A DNA stretch of 64,000 nt. Source: Cryptomeria japonica (taxonomy: Eukaryota; Streptophyta; Pinopsida; Cupressales; Cupressaceae). The position numbers and the translations under genes are program-made. The first letter of the stretch is position 1; every line of letters begins with the position of its first letter. The notes under the pieces were generated by a model. It ran no database searches, was not told where the DNA came from, and was given only the letters and a program-made list of their open reading frames with translations. The DNA lies in contig NC_081406.1 in the NCBI RefSeq assembly GCF_030272615.1, positions 461,864,072-461,928,071 on the forward strand. Direction: 5' to 3'. Of this stretch, positions 1 to 12,033 are shown piece by piece.

Positions 1-707
1 CATGTGATACCGGTAGGCAGACACAGGCACCGACACCGGCAAACTCTACACCGGCACCAAAAAGAAGATTACTGGCACCCTGGCCAACAAGAATTTTGTA
101 TAAATGTATTTTGTAATTAATTGTAAAATCCTTTGTAAGCCAACACGGCAGATTGTAATGTGACTCATATATGTATGAGATCATTGTAGATCATTTAGAA
201 GGTGTGTATAATGGGAAGTATGAAAGGAATATAGCAGACCTAATATGCAAATTATTGCATAAGGGTTTATGTATATTGTAGAGCTTAAACCGGTACTGAA
301 TCTGGCATAGCAGATACTGATCTGATGTAGTACAAGACATTGGATTTGTATAATCCAATTTTTTAAGTCAGTGTGACTTCTTTTATAATTGAGCAATGAG
401 CTCTAGGCACTTGGCCTTCCTGCATGTCCAAGCAACTATTGTAAACAGTAATAGTCTCTTATTGGCCAGCAGGTGAATATTGTGGGTCACAAATCCCACT
501 GAGATTTTTCCCACACCAAGTTTCCTCATTAAAATATTGTGTTATGATGTGCTTTTCATATTGTGGTTGTTGTTCTTATTTGTTGCATTATTTCTGGTTT
601 ATCGGTACACAATTTTAATATGCTTTTCATGTTATAAGTTAAGAAAATTATTTTACTGGTCAGATACTGATTCACCCCACCTCTCAATATCTTTGGGAAT
701 CCTAACA
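1..707 (+). repeat. copia-type LTR, left end outside window
   Basis: Right-hand part of a Ty1/copia LTR. The last 40 bp hold the C-rich block followed by 'ctctcaatatctttggg' and end in CCTAACA, directly followed by a primer binding site. Upstream are the 'gagcaatgagctctaggca' and 'tttttcccac' blocks that recur in the other copia LTRs here (near 2.22, 8.87, 23.04 kb). The first 80 bp contain repeated CACCGGCA-like units. The same family recurs at about 22.45-23.35 kb. Confidence 0.8.
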
Positions 708-709
708 AT

Positions 710-721
710 TGGTATCAAAGA
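710..721 (+). other. Primer binding site (tRNA-iMet type, decayed)
   Basis: TGGTATCAAAGA lies 2 bp after the LTR end and differs at two positions from TGGTATCAGAGC, the complement of the initiator tRNA-Met 3' end. It shows that the LTR at 1-707 is a 5' LTR and that the internal region runs rightward. Confidence 0.75.
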
Positions 722-910
722 AAGTGAGTTGGAAGGACTTCAACCGGAAACTCATCTTTCACCGGTTGCAACTTCCTCTAAGAGTGATATGCGAGAGGTA
801 TTCAAAAGCGTAGAAAGGAAAAGAAAGCCCTCACAGATACCCTCACCCACTCCTAGAAAAACAAGACAAAAGCAATAGGCAATGAGGCCTCCAGTTAAGA
901 AGTTAACTCC

Positions 911-941
<31 letters not shown>

Positions 942-1168
942 GTAAAACAAGATATTGCTCCACTAGATAAACTCCTTAGTGAAATAGCAGAAGATGGAAA
1001 GTTGAAAAACTTTAGAAAACTGTACAACACACTGTCCGCTGATGACAAACAAAGCAAAGAAAATAGTGTAATTTTACACTTGAATATATACAAGAAATTT
1101 TTAATGGAAATTGTTGATGAAATACCCAATAATCTGTATGGAAGACTAGAAGCTAGAAGGGTAGCCAT
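720..1168 (+). pseudogene. Lysine-rich reading frame in copia internal region, unknown function
   Basis: One reading frame runs from the primer site to the next LTR remnant, broken only by TAG at 876-878 (a preceding CAA suggests CAG-to-TAG decay, but this is inference). The N-terminal part is Ser/Pro/Lys-rich (SPTPRKTRQKQ). An (AAG)n tract at 913-941 then gives a run of about ten lysines. The C-terminal part is more regular and looks helical (PLDKLLSEIAEDGKLKNF, then NIYKKFLMEIVDEI). I see no UBN2 gag motif, zinc knuckle or pol motif, so this is not an ordinary gag. It may be a short non-autonomous element with its own ORF, or a captured gene fragment. Only about 460 bp separate the primer site from the next LTR end. 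Confidence 0.4.
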
Positions 1169-1217
1169 TGTTGAATCACACCCCCCCCACCTCTCAGTAT
1201 CTTTGGGAATCCTAACA
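1169..1217 (+). repeat. 49-bp collapsed LTR (start plus end only)
   Basis: It starts TGTTGAATCA and ends with the block 'cacctctcagtatctttggg' plus AATCCTAACA, nearly identical to the end of the LTR at 1-707 (676-707). The body of the LTR is absent. It may be the 3' LTR of the element starting in the left flank, reduced by an internal deletion. Confidence 0.5.
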
Positions 1218-1317
1218 TATTTTATAGGAGATTATTGGCGATCTTCCATTGGGGGAGACTTGTTTGGCATTTTCTTGGCACTTAGATGTTTTTCACATCT
1301 AGTGTTGCCATCAATGC

Positions 1318-1330
1318 CAAAGGGAGAGAT
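1318..1330 (+). other. Polypurine tract
   Basis: AAAGGGAGAGAT lies immediately left of the TGTTGG start of the next LTR, inside the conserved context 'gccatcaatgccaaaggg' also seen at 33.26 kb. A second purine box, GGGGGAGA, lies at about 1250. Confidence 0.7.
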
Positions 1331-2523
1331 TGTTGGTCATATAATGGAATTGATTATGTGTTGCATTGATATTTTGTCATTGATGTCAGCACTTGTTGTT
1401 ATGGTTGTTTACCGGCTTCCAGTAGAAGGATTGGATTGGAAAGATAATCAGTTGATTGTCACCAGTATGATTTGGTTGATGGAATAAGTTTGTATGGATG
1501 GTTCATATGCTTCTAAAGTATGTTTTAGTTAGTTGGTATTGTTTTGATGATCAGATGCTATCTTATGTTCTAGTAAGTTTTCTTTATTGGTCCAGTAAGG
1601 GTTTCATCAATAGAGATTTATTGAAGATCTTTGATGTAATGCATAAGTGGTGTTGGTGTAGCTTCTAGAACGGATTCAGAATGTTGATGGTGATTGTGGT
1701 CATGCCTTGTTTGATTGGTGTCATTTCTTTGACATGTGTGGATCTAATTTAGGTCCAGTTTTATCTAGGTTATGGATCGGTTTGCATTTAACATGTTGGT
1801 GGATCCTCTGATGGGCTTCCGGGATGTTTTATTAATTGGATGATATTTGTTTATCCTTATTTCAACATGATTTATGATTTTGTTTCAATATTATGTAATG
1901 GATCTATTGAACTATCATTTGTGTGGATGACCTAATTGGTTAGGTTCTAGGTTAGTATAAATATATGTAAGATTTCATTGTAGATCATATAGGAAAGGAG
2001 CGAATAATGTAATGATAATTTGTGTAGAGGATTTGGTTGATCATAGGTGATCGAGTTGGGTTTATGTAAGAGGTTTTAGACCTCTAGTACTGAGCTTAAC
2101 CAGAAATGTAATCTAGCATGTTTGAGGCTATCACTGGAAATTCTTCTCTTTGATTGTAGTCCAAATATCTTGAGGTGGTTGACATCTCTATACTTAGTGA
2201 GACTCCATTGTAATGAGCAATGCGCTCTGGGAAGTGTCCCTTCTTGCATGTGCATGCCCCTATTGTAATCATATACTTATTGCAGAAGTATCATCTGACT
2301 GTGGGTTGGGTTTCCCACTATGGGTTTTCCCTTTCTAGGTTTTCCATGTATAAATTATGGTGTTATGTGTTATTTTTGCATGGTATTGATTCTCTGGTTT
2401 TTATTTATGCTTTAATGCTTAATCGGTTATACCGGTATATAAGGTTTTAAGTGCTTTAATTCACATAATCTATTAACAACTGATTCACCTCCCCCTCTCA
2501 GTTGTTCTCTTGCTATCTTAACA
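1331..2523 (+). repeat. copia LTR (3' LTR by context)
   Basis: It starts TGTTGGTCAT after a polypurine tract and ends '..tgctatcttaaca' after the 'gattcacctccccctctcag' block, 1,193 bp in all. The internal 'tgagcaatgcgctctggga' and 'ttttccatgtataaa' blocks match the other copia LTRs. The preceding tract marks it as the 3' LTR of an element whose internal region is mostly lost. No 5-bp target duplication is visible. Confidence 0.75.
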
Positions 2524-2640
2524 TGAACAAATTCTAGATATTTTTACAAAAAACCCCTTCTCATGATACTTTTGAGCATCTCTAAAAGAAGTTGGGAGTT
2601 ATTTCTCCCTCCTCTTGAATAAAGAAGTAAAGGGTGAGGG
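2524..2640 (+). pseudogene. copia RNase H C-terminal tail, remnant
   Basis: The bases just after the LTR read QILDIFTK and then, after a frame change, a tail resembling the end of copia polyproteins (ADIFTKPL..LRGKLGV). About 35 codons remain, followed by a purine-rich stretch (AAGGGTGAGGGGAG) at 2629-2642 that could be the polypurine tract of this second element. Confidence 0.45.
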
Positions 2641-2643
2641 GAG

Positions 2644-3111
2644 TGTTGGTGCTCTTGCAAAGTGTTTTAGAAATGTTATGCTAGCAACAATGATATTAGA
2701 AGGATTATTGGTGTATGTAATTATGGGGTGTAATGCCTCTCTAACTATAACACGGTTAAGAAGGTATCATGATGTTGAACCTATGCTTAGATACAAATGT
2801 AGTAAGTATTTTTTATATTGAAATGTTAATCAATGTAGACAAAAATATATGTTAGATCTAGTAATCATTATGATCATGATGTTATAAATTCAATTAATTA
2901 TCTGAAAGTATTATGGTTATGTTTCAATGGATACTTAGATAGAAAGGGGTGATATCGAAATATTCAAATATATGATAATGCATGTGATATTAAAATTTTC
3001 TTCCAATGATTTTAACACTTTAGTAATTTATATGTATATGTTGATGTTTGGATAACAGTAGGAGAATGTTTTGATTATATTGATTAAACTATGATTATTT
3101 GACGATGCTTT
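2644..3111 (+). repeat. Possible LTR start of a second copia family
   Basis: TGTTGGTGCTCTTGC follows a purine-rich tract, as an LTR start would. The body does not resemble the other LTRs, and no matching LTR end is seen before the reverse LTR at 3112. Otherwise nothing coding is visible here. Confidence 0.3.
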
Positions 3112-4218
3112 TGTTGGAATCAAGGAACACTGAGGGGGGGATTGAATTAGTGTTCTACAATTTTTAACCTTATTAACTTGTCCTTTCAACCACTTAATGC
3201 AAATGAACAAAAGAAAGATGTAGAAACACAAAGAAAATAACAAAAACGCCATAACACCAAATTTTGTACATTGAAAACCAAGTTAAGGGAAAAACCATGA
3301 TGGGGATGAGACCCACAATATAAGTATACTCTGTATAAGTATAAAAATATTGCAATGGAAATGCACATGCACTCAGGCACACTGCCTAGAGCTCACTACA
3401 CAAAAGAAATAAGGGAATTAACCTCGGAAGGCTCATTGCCTTACAAAATCTTTAAAAAAAGATAATTGGAATGCTTGAACTGAAAAATAGCATCTAAAAA
3501 TGCCAACGTACATTTCCAGTTAAGCACAAAACACTTATTCTCTAGTCGCTTTGTTCCACTATTCTACTTTATTCCAGAGCATAATTCCTTCAATTGCGCA
3601 TGTGAAAATGTGCACAATCGATCACAAACACTTTTCACGCACACACTGTATAAAAAATGGTCATATCCACTAGTCTTTTATATCTACACCATGAAATTAA
3701 GTCTTCTACATATCGGCTAAAAGAACATTATCAAAATATTGAAACATGCATACATAGTTGGCTCAATCCTAGCTCCAATGCATATGGAGACCAAAAAGAA
3801 TTATCCACATGCTTCTTGAATGTTTGCTAAACATCCTTGAACACCAAAATTACTCTACTAATTCCACACAATGATCAACTAACCAAAACTTTCATACAAC
3901 ACTATTCATCCTAAAAACCTGTATACTGGATCTTCTAGCTCAGTCAAGAATCAACACTAGAGGCTAAGATTCTAGAATAAGGTGCTCCAAACATATAACA
4001 ACCTTCCTCTAGCTCCGCAACACAATATCTTCAACTGAAATGAAACACCAACAAAAACACTATAAACTTCTAGATCCACTATTCTAACTTCACCAAACTT
4101 AACCAAATCTTCATTCTGACTTTCGGTAGCATCAGATCACACATTGTAGATACAAGATTTGACTTTGGTTGCCATCAATGAAAATATCAGATGATCTATA
4201 TAGTGTCTCTGGGCAACA
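3112..4218 (-). repeat. copia LTR, reverse orientation
   Basis: On the + strand it begins TGTTGGAATC with the complement of the C-rich block (GAGGGGGGGATTGAATTAG) and ends GGGCAACA. It also shows the complements of the 'ttttcccac' and 'gagctctaggca' blocks (3290-3400). There is no primer site at its left edge and no polypurine tract at its right edge, so it may be a solo LTR. No 5-bp duplication is obvious. It is 1,107 bp, like its relatives. Confidence 0.7.
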
Positions 4219-4355
4219 AATTTTATAATGATGTAATGTTTAGATGTTTTATGAGGTTACTTAGAATGTTATGATGTGACCTTGATTGGAGAGTGGTTAA
4301 TGATGTTTTTACTATATTGTAATATGTGGATATGTATGTGTTGGCATTTTGAGTT

Positions 4356-5733
4356 TGTTGGCATTTTGCATAGAGAATACATTAATGATATGTTGTCATT
4401 GTTGTCAATTGAACCGGTAATAGTATTCATGTTATTGTTGATATTGTTGTTTTTTATATTGGCTAGTAACCGGTTAGAAGAGCTTTGTGGAAGATGTGAA
4501 CCGGTATGTTAAGTTTTTGAGTTGAACCGGTAAACCAGTGTAACAGGTTAAACCATTCTATGCATTGTAACCAGTAAAACCTATCAATTGTTAAACCCTA
4601 ACCGATCAAGTTTGCTAGTTTATTATGATGAGCGGTAATGATGGAGAGATGTGTGATCATTGTATGAGGATAAGTTAAAATTGTTTTGGCACATTTGTTT
4701 ATTGTCTGGGGAAGGAGAAAAGTGGATTGCATCTAATGCACAATGTGTGATGAATTACAAACTCGGATGAAGCGGTGATCATAGAGCGGTTGTAATTTTC
4801 TTGAAGAATGTGAAGAGATTGTCATAATTTCTAATGGTCAAGATTGTATTGACTTGTTTGTAATTTCGATGATGAGAATTAGGTTTTGTTGTGTTACCAA
4901 CCTAATTGATTTGTATTTAAGGTCGATGAAGTTGTTTGTAAAGGTTGTTGGAAAGATTGGCAGAAAACTATTGAATGTGTAGTTACCTAACTAGTGAATG
5001 GATTTGCACTTTGAGTGAAGGTAGATTGAAGCTTAAAAGGATTTGATCAAGAAAATGTAGTGTTATTCAGACAGATCAAGAAAACCTATTGTTTTCTAAC
5101 AATTATAGAAGAAGTGAAATCCCTTAATTGGGTAAGCTCTAACAAGGTGGTACATTAGCTTAGATTCTTAAATCCTCCAACAAGGTTACTCCTAATAGGG
5201 TATTGTGGCTTTCATCAAGGCATATTTGTAAATATCTTAACTGGGTAATTCCTAACTAGAATTAGTTCTAAAGAGACTTATTGTAAACCTTTAATAGGAC
5301 TGGCTCCTAATAGGGTGAACTTTAGAAGAGTTCAGATAGCTATCCTTGTGAGTCTTATCTCACCGTAGTTTTTACCTATTTAGGTTTTCTATGTATAAAC
5401 ATTTGTATCAAGTGGTGAATGTTTTTGTGGTTATGATTTTATTTGTTGATTTGATTAACTTCTGATAAGGCATGATAACTAGAAGCATTGAAAAATGAAT
5501 ATGTTGAGTTATGATTAAGCATTGTTGATGTTTACAAGATTGAAGTTGTTTATTGTTAAGTTGTCACAATAGTCAAACCGGTTGATGTCAAGTATTCTTA
5601 TGAATATTGATCTTGACTGAGATATGTTTACTTTGTGTGATTGAATTTAAGTTTGGGAACTTTGTATTAGTTTTTCAATATACTGTTTCACCCCCCCCTC
5701 TCAATATTCTACCAGATACTTATTATTTCATCA
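4356..5733 (+). repeat. copia LTR, probably solo
   Basis: It starts TGTTGGCATTTTGCAT; the same 12 bases also occur 17 bp upstream, a short tandem duplication that makes the start ambiguous between 4339 and 4356. It ends near 'cccccccctctcaatattc'..'ttatttcatca', comparable to the end of the LTR at 34.69 kb. The middle (5100-5340) carries repeated 'aacaagg..cctaatagggt' phrases shared with the LTRs at 10.8 and 33.3 kb, so these three form one family. No primer site follows. Confidence 0.65.
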
Positions 5734-7800
5734 TACCATCAGTATGCACAAGTGTTTGTATATTCTGATCCATGCAAGTACACAACATTGACTCCACTTG
5801 GCTTCACGGGTCTAAGTGTGCCTATATTCCCCAATGATGGTTATAGGAGATAGCAAAATGGCCAAACATTATTACCTAGCCTAACCCATCATTTCTAATT
5901 AGGATGATTCATCCCTAATTCTCATGATTACACCTCTGGGTCACCATTGAGGTGATGACCAGTTACCCTTATGCTTATAGTAAATGACCAGTGAAGAGTG
6001 TCTGTGCATAGTCAATTAGTCATCCATTATTTCTATTATAGTATGAATATTATTGATATTTCATCTTTAGTGCAATAATGCAATATTTTAATGGACATGG
6101 TGTTTTATGAAAAATCAATTTAAAGTGATTTAAGTGATTTTATTTTAGGGGAATTCTAGGAGTTTATTGATCTTGTGAATTTAAATTTGAATTTTTTATT
6201 ATTTTATATTCCACCATAAATTGAACATATAATGTTGTTTTGGAATTCATTGAAAAACACTTAGTCTTTTCTCTTGTTTTTTCTCTCAAACCTTGTGAGG
6301 AGTGTATGAAAATGCAAAGAGTTTGATTTTTTGTGGGTAGAATTTTATGGGAATTGGATTGGAAGGATTAAATTTGTGGATCTTGACATGTTCTTTGAAT
6401 TTGAGGAGCTTTGTAGAGTGTAGACCTTCCTCTTTGCATTTGAAGTTTCTTCTCAAGCCTGAGGTAGGAGTTCTTATTCTTTGATTGACTTCCCTTCTTG
6501 AAATTATTTTCCCATGCTTAATATTTGTTTTTATTTGAATTATCACCCTCTTCCTCAAATGAGATTGTTCTTATTCATTGGATTTTAATGTGTGCATTGT
6601 CTGATTGAGAAAATGGATGTTTTTGAGGATTTTCATTCCCAATTTTTTATGATTGATCATAGGGACTTTTTATTTCATTTTTTAATTTCTTAGAGGTATT
6701 TATCAAATGAGTGGGAGCCAAATTTAGCACAGTTCTAACCCCAATTGTAAAATTGATGCCCTAGATAGTCTCTTAGAGTCAAACCCCTAGTTCTAACCCA
6801 AACTGGTGCTTTTGGCATGTAGGTATGCATCTTCTATGTAGAGTGGTCTAATTGATCAAATATAGTTCCATGGAAACCCAAAATGTAACAATTGAAGCCC
6901 AAAGTGGTTCTACTGATCACTAATGTGGTGCCTTTGATCTGTTTTGGCCGGTAGTCACTATTTGGAATTGTTTAACCTAAGATGATTTTAGCATGAATTT
7001 ATGATGTGGCAATAATAATTATAGTTGTATGATTGATTTGGGATCGATTTGGATCTGTTTCCTTATTTTGAGACCCTACAATTTCTCCTTGGTTGTGAGA
7101 CTGAATGCATTGTTATGTATTTTTAGAGATTATTTATGATATTGTTATTGTTATGTTGACTATAATAGGTATCTATGCATTGTTCTTATATGTTATCCAA
7201 AATGGCTTTGACTATTGCACCATTGCTACATTAAGGTGTCATATTTGATACTTAAACCATGCCTCCTTGGGTGCTTCTAACCAATAGTTTATGTTATGAG
7301 TAAAAGAAAATGTATACTATGCACTTAATGGAAACTTATTGTGATTGAAGCCTTAGGTTGCACATGTGTGTGCATTTGAGTTCTCATGTTCATAATGAGC
7401 CTGATGTGCCTAGGGCTTAGTTCATGGAGATAGTTGCGAGGTGGACCTTATTGTGGGACTTATGATTTAAATAACATGAGATGGTGCATTGTGTAGCATT
7501 AGTATGCATTCGTTTTCCTTATGTTGAAATTCTTGTGAGGGCTTGGGATAAGTTGGAGGAATGAGACCGTCCATGGATGGATGATGTTAGCGGGCTCCTT
7601 GTCTACACAAGAGGATTACCTAAACTTTGTGTGAGTTATTGGAGCTACACTTGATACTTCACCATTTATCTCCTTATCATATAGCCCTTTTAGAGATTGA
7701 GTAGAGACCCTATTGTGACCTCATGATTGAGTAGTTGACATGCTTGAGTGTTTGGTTCATGTGACTATCTCCATCAGAATAGGGGGTGGACTTGAGGGTA
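5734..7800. other. About 2.1 kb without recognisable features
   Basis: AT-rich DNA with no long reading frame and no LTR ends, primer sites or pol motifs on either strand. It may be an old, unrecognisable retroelement. Confidence 0.5.
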
Positions 7801-9157
7801 CCACATGCTGGATATTGTTGAAAAGTTTGCTAGAACAATGTTTGGTCATTGATGTCAACATATTCCTCTATGTATTCCAGTGTTGTAGGCATATTAAATG
7901 AGTTGGTTTGGCCAGTGTGCTGCATATGAGTTGTTGCAGTTTAATGGGTTTTGAGATAGGTATCTCTAGTTGATTTAGTTAAATTTTTTAGTGGTCTACA
8001 TGATGATTTTATTGAGTTATGAGATCTGGTATTGAGGTTCATTTTTTAGTTGTTTGTGGTGTTCAATGTTCTATATTCTTCTCTACATTGCTCTAGAATT
8101 GCAATATATTGGTTTGCGTGTTTGGGACGTTCATATGTGTGCTCAATTTAGATGGTTCATAATTTGGATATCCACAAGTGAATCTTTTAGTTTGTCAGTC
8201 CGTTTAATGCATGTTCTTGAGGTTCAATATAATGACGATGAATATTATAGTAAGTCATGATGTTGCAGTTGTTGTTGTGGTAATTCGCATTTCTTGTGGA
8301 TGTTTTTAGATTGTTTTCTATTCATGTTGATGGTCTGCATTGATCATTGTGAACTTTATTGATCATTTTCTTGATCTGGTGGTGTTGTTTGATTAATGAG
8401 ATATTCATGATGATTGTAGTGTGTTGCGGATGTTCATGGCTTAATTATTTGAGGTGTTGCATGATCTAGGAGTTTATTTGGGTCCAGACTATGTCTTAGT
8501 CGACATTGTTTTGGTTTGCATATTATGATGTAGCGTGCTCTTTTAATTTGTGATGAGTGTTGAGATGACCTTGGAATATAGGTTGATGACTTGTATAAAT
8601 AAATATAATAGTCATGTAATAAATTTATCTGTGAGTGTATCTGAATGTGTGTCATCAGATAAAAGTGCAAGCAAGTGTTTTGATCTTTTGGAAGTGTGAA
8701 GAAGTTTGGCAAAGAAGATCAACCAATGTGCTTAACTAGAACTATAACCAAGCATGAGAAGATGTTATTTCAGTAGTTCATGATCCTTTAAATGTATTCC
8801 AAATGTTTTTGTAAGATAGTTAGTCTTCCTCAGGGTTGTAGCCCTTCTCAGATTACATGGTTTGAGCAATGAGCTCTAGGCACTGTGCCTAAATGCATGT
8901 GCATTCCCCATTGTAATATTTTATTTACTCCTAATAGGGTACTATCTCATTGTGGGTAATTTTCCACTATGGTTTTTCCCTTAACCAAGTTTTCCACGTA
9001 AAAAATCTTGGTATTATGTGTGTTATTGATATGGTGTTGATTTGTACTTTAACTGTTAATTATCAGATCTCAATTTGTGATTAAGTTGAGTAAAGTTTTT
9101 GTGCAAACTAATTCACCCCCCCCCCTCTAAGTTTGTTTCCTTTTTTCCAACACCACA
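7801..9157 (+). mobile_element. Solo copia LTR with 5-bp target duplication
   Basis: An LTR at 7806-9152 (1,347 bp), starting TGCTGGATATTG and ending TTTCCAACA, is flanked on both sides by CCACA (7801-7805 and 9153-9157). It carries the usual blocks: 'ttgatgtcaaca' near its start, 'gagcaatgagctctaggcac' at about 8865, and the C-run with 'cctctaagtttg' near its end. With no internal region and with a matching duplication, it is best read as a solo LTR left by LTR-LTR recombination. The second base pair of the usual TGTTGG start is changed to TGCTGG. Confidence 0.8.
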
Positions 9158-10376
9158 AGGTCAGGTGGAATTGAACAAATCACCATTGGGTACTGGTGGA
9201 CATATTCACAAGCACCTTGAAGAGCTTATTCACCTTTATGGTTACTTGTTCTTCCTCTTTCTACATTGTTGGTTTTTTAAGTAAATGTAATTTGATTTGA
9301 TCATTGTAATAATTGGAAAACTATGTATTAAGAACACTCCATATGGAGGATGATGTAATGTAAACATATTGATATGATTTGAGTAGGCTTTAGTGGACCA
9401 ATGTTGGAGCTAGGTACAACACATGATTATGTATGATTCTCTTTTTAGTTTTGATTGGTTTAAAGAGTCTAATATATTAATAGTGATAAATAATTACATA
9501 ATCATTGAGGGAGAAAAATTGAGTCTAAAAATCTCCCCAAATAGTCCATCAAAAACAATCTAATGTACCTAGGACAAAAGCACCCCCATCCATCAGGAAT
9601 TTTTCCATTATATCACCCCATGATATCTAGCCTAAACAGTTACAAAACATATACATTCAGACTTGCAGTGAGCCGCTTTTAGAAGACAAAATGAAACATG
9701 GTGTATATACTATAATAAAAAACCTTAATTTACTATCACAATTTCCTTATCTTTTGTGCATGGAGACACCCTTTGAGCATCAATTTATATGAACCTACAT
9801 CCTAACGATTCTTAGGAGGGAAACCAATCCATAATGTTCTACTCAACTTCTTCATAGAGCCCATCGACCTAGCCTATTTGTGTCATGAGAAGGAAGCAAC
9901 ATAAGCAGGAGCTGAGAACTTATCTAAGGACCCCATTTCTCTAGCTCCCACTATATTCTCCTTGCCTCCATTGCCTTCAAATAATCCTTCACACCCATCA
10001 TGCCAACTTGTATTGAGGCCCTTAAGACCTCCTTATTATTGTTTGCACTTGAAATAAGGAAGGGGCGAAGCGGGGCATGAATTCACTCACCTGTAACCAC
10101 ATACCACCTAGGAAGACAAACCCCTTCCCTTCAAATGAAATGGCCATAAGAATATAAAAATCCCCACACCACTCCTCTATGAGGCAGCTATCCACCAACT
10201 ATTTCACTATATCCTTTGCCTTCAATTCAAAACTCCAAGCGAAAAACATTGAGGTCATAAATGAATTGCATATATATTTGAAAGAGAACTTAAGGTACTC
10301 ATCACTAATTAAAATTAGGGTGGTTAACCAACTCAAATACCACTTTTCCAAAATCCTAACACTTCAAATAAAGTGA
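9158..10376. other. About 1.2 kb without confident features
   Basis: No intact gene. The reverse strand at about 9990-10200 reads like decayed coding sequence in places (for example EEWCGDFYILMAISFEGKGF), but stops interrupt it and I recognise no family. Confidence 0.4.
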
Positions 10377-10770
10377 TTTTCTTCATAATTTCACACTAGG
10401 CCTTGTAGGACAACAAACAGGGTTTTTCTAGCATAATTTGCCAACCAGGTCACAAATCAGAAATATGATCACCATTTAGGATACCATTTTTATAATTTTA
10501 CAACATATATTTAAATAGATAGGGGTTACTTTGGCGTGAAGGGATCCAAAAATTGATTGTCCTATTTCTTCACTAGACCTAATTAAGACAATAAATTGGG
10601 TTTTCCGGGCATAATTTTCAATGCAAGCATGAAATAAAAAATGTAAACATGGTTTCAAACACCCATTTGGACCTTATAAAACATATCTCAAAACCAAGAT
10701 AGGTTACTTTGTACAAAATTATTTAAATGTTGATTGTTCTACTTCTTGAATAGACTTAATTAGACAAATA
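10377..10770. repeat. Degenerate tandem repeat, unit about 180 bp
   Basis: Similar phrases recur at roughly 175-180 bp spacing: 'agcataatttgccaa' near 10430 and 'ggcataattttcaatg' near 10610; 'ggggttactttgg' near 10525 and 'taggttactttgt' near 10700; 'cttcactagacctaatt' near 10568 and 'cttgaatagacttaatt' near 10745. About 2.3 diverged copies. Confidence 0.5.
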
Positions 10771-10830
10771 TTCATGCAAAGAAAGAACAATCACCTATAA
10801 CTTTCACAAATAAAAGAATTAGGAAAATTG

Positions 10831-12031
10831 TGTTGGCTTGATGATGATAATAGAGTTGTAATAGGTTGATTGATGAATTTATTTGTGTTGTCATTGATGG
10901 CAACCATGTTTTCTTAGTTATCTAAGTTTGTTAGACCAACTAGTATAGCTTAACCGATAGTGGAATCTTTTAGACAACAAAACTGCTAAGTTGTCATTAA
11001 ACCAGTAAACAAGAATAAAGCAATGATCAAGCAACCAGTATGGAATATTGGAGAATAGTTAGATGTTGTGGTTTGGAACATATGTTTATGACATTGGCAT
11101 GGAGTCTTTGATTGGAACCGCATCAGCAGATTGAGAGTATTGAGCAAGTTATGATCGGAAGAATAGTCACAGGCAGGAAGAACAGAGAACTGGTAAAGAA
11201 GAGTTACTTTGATCAGTTACCGGTAGAGTTTATATTATATTTTTATTTATGTTTTGTTGGATGATATAAGTAAAGTGTAATGAGTGGAAAAATGAATAAG
11301 GTGACTAGATTCAATGAACCTATGGAATTGTTCCAAGGTTCTTAGCCGACTTAACAAAGTCTTTATAAGGAGATGAAAGTTGTAAGATTTCATGGATCAA
11401 GAGTGAGAATTTGATCATGTGGTGGAAGAAGGAGTTAGGTTTTGATGTTTAGTCGATGATAGAAGTTAAGCAGAAGCGGATCTAATCAGGTATAGAGATG
11501 CTAACAATAGATCAATCAAACTTGTTCCTTAATAGTTGTAGCAAGAAAATCCTCTCACAATGTCACTCCTAACATGGTGCGGTAGGATCCTCACATGTCC
11601 AAAGGTTAAAATCCTCTAACAAGATGACACATTAGCTTATTTTTTGTAAATCCTCTAGCAAGGTAGCTCCTAATAGGGTTGGGTCCTAATAGGCCTTATT
11701 GTAAAAGCTCTTAACCAAGATAAAGTACTCTTAACTAGGTGTCACCCCTAACAGGGTGTTGAATGACCTTAACTATTCAGATTTCTATTCTATAGATAGT
11801 TGATCCTTGAGGGTACTAACTACCACCATGGTTTTTCCCATTTGGGTTTCCACGTGAAAAATCATTGTGTTAGGGTTTGCATGCTTTGTTGGATATTTTA
11901 TTATGTGGTTATATTTCTTACATGGATATTGATTTTTTCAGATTGGTGAAACTTGTTATCAAATTTATTAATTTTTTTCTTGCACTGATTCACCCCCCCC
12001 CCCCCCCTCTTAATGCCTTATAATTTTATCA
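10831..12031 (+). repeat. copia 5' LTR
   Basis: It starts TGTTGGCTTGATG, ends '..taattttatca' after a run of C with 'ctcttaatgcc', and is followed directly by a perfect primer site, so it is a 5' LTR of 1,201 bp. It belongs to the family with repeated 'cctctaacaagg' and 'cctaatagggt' phrases (11570-11760). A possible TATA element and transcription start could not be placed with confidence. Confidence 0.85.
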
Positions 12032-12033
12032 AT

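Noticed and set aside
752-1168. 138-codon frame on the reverse strand rich in Phe and Ser
   Set aside because: It is the shadow of the (AAG)n lysine run of the forward frame.
9990-10200. Possible LINE or host gene on the reverse strand
   Set aside because: Some coding-like peptides, but several stops and no identifiable domain; too weak to annotate as a gene.
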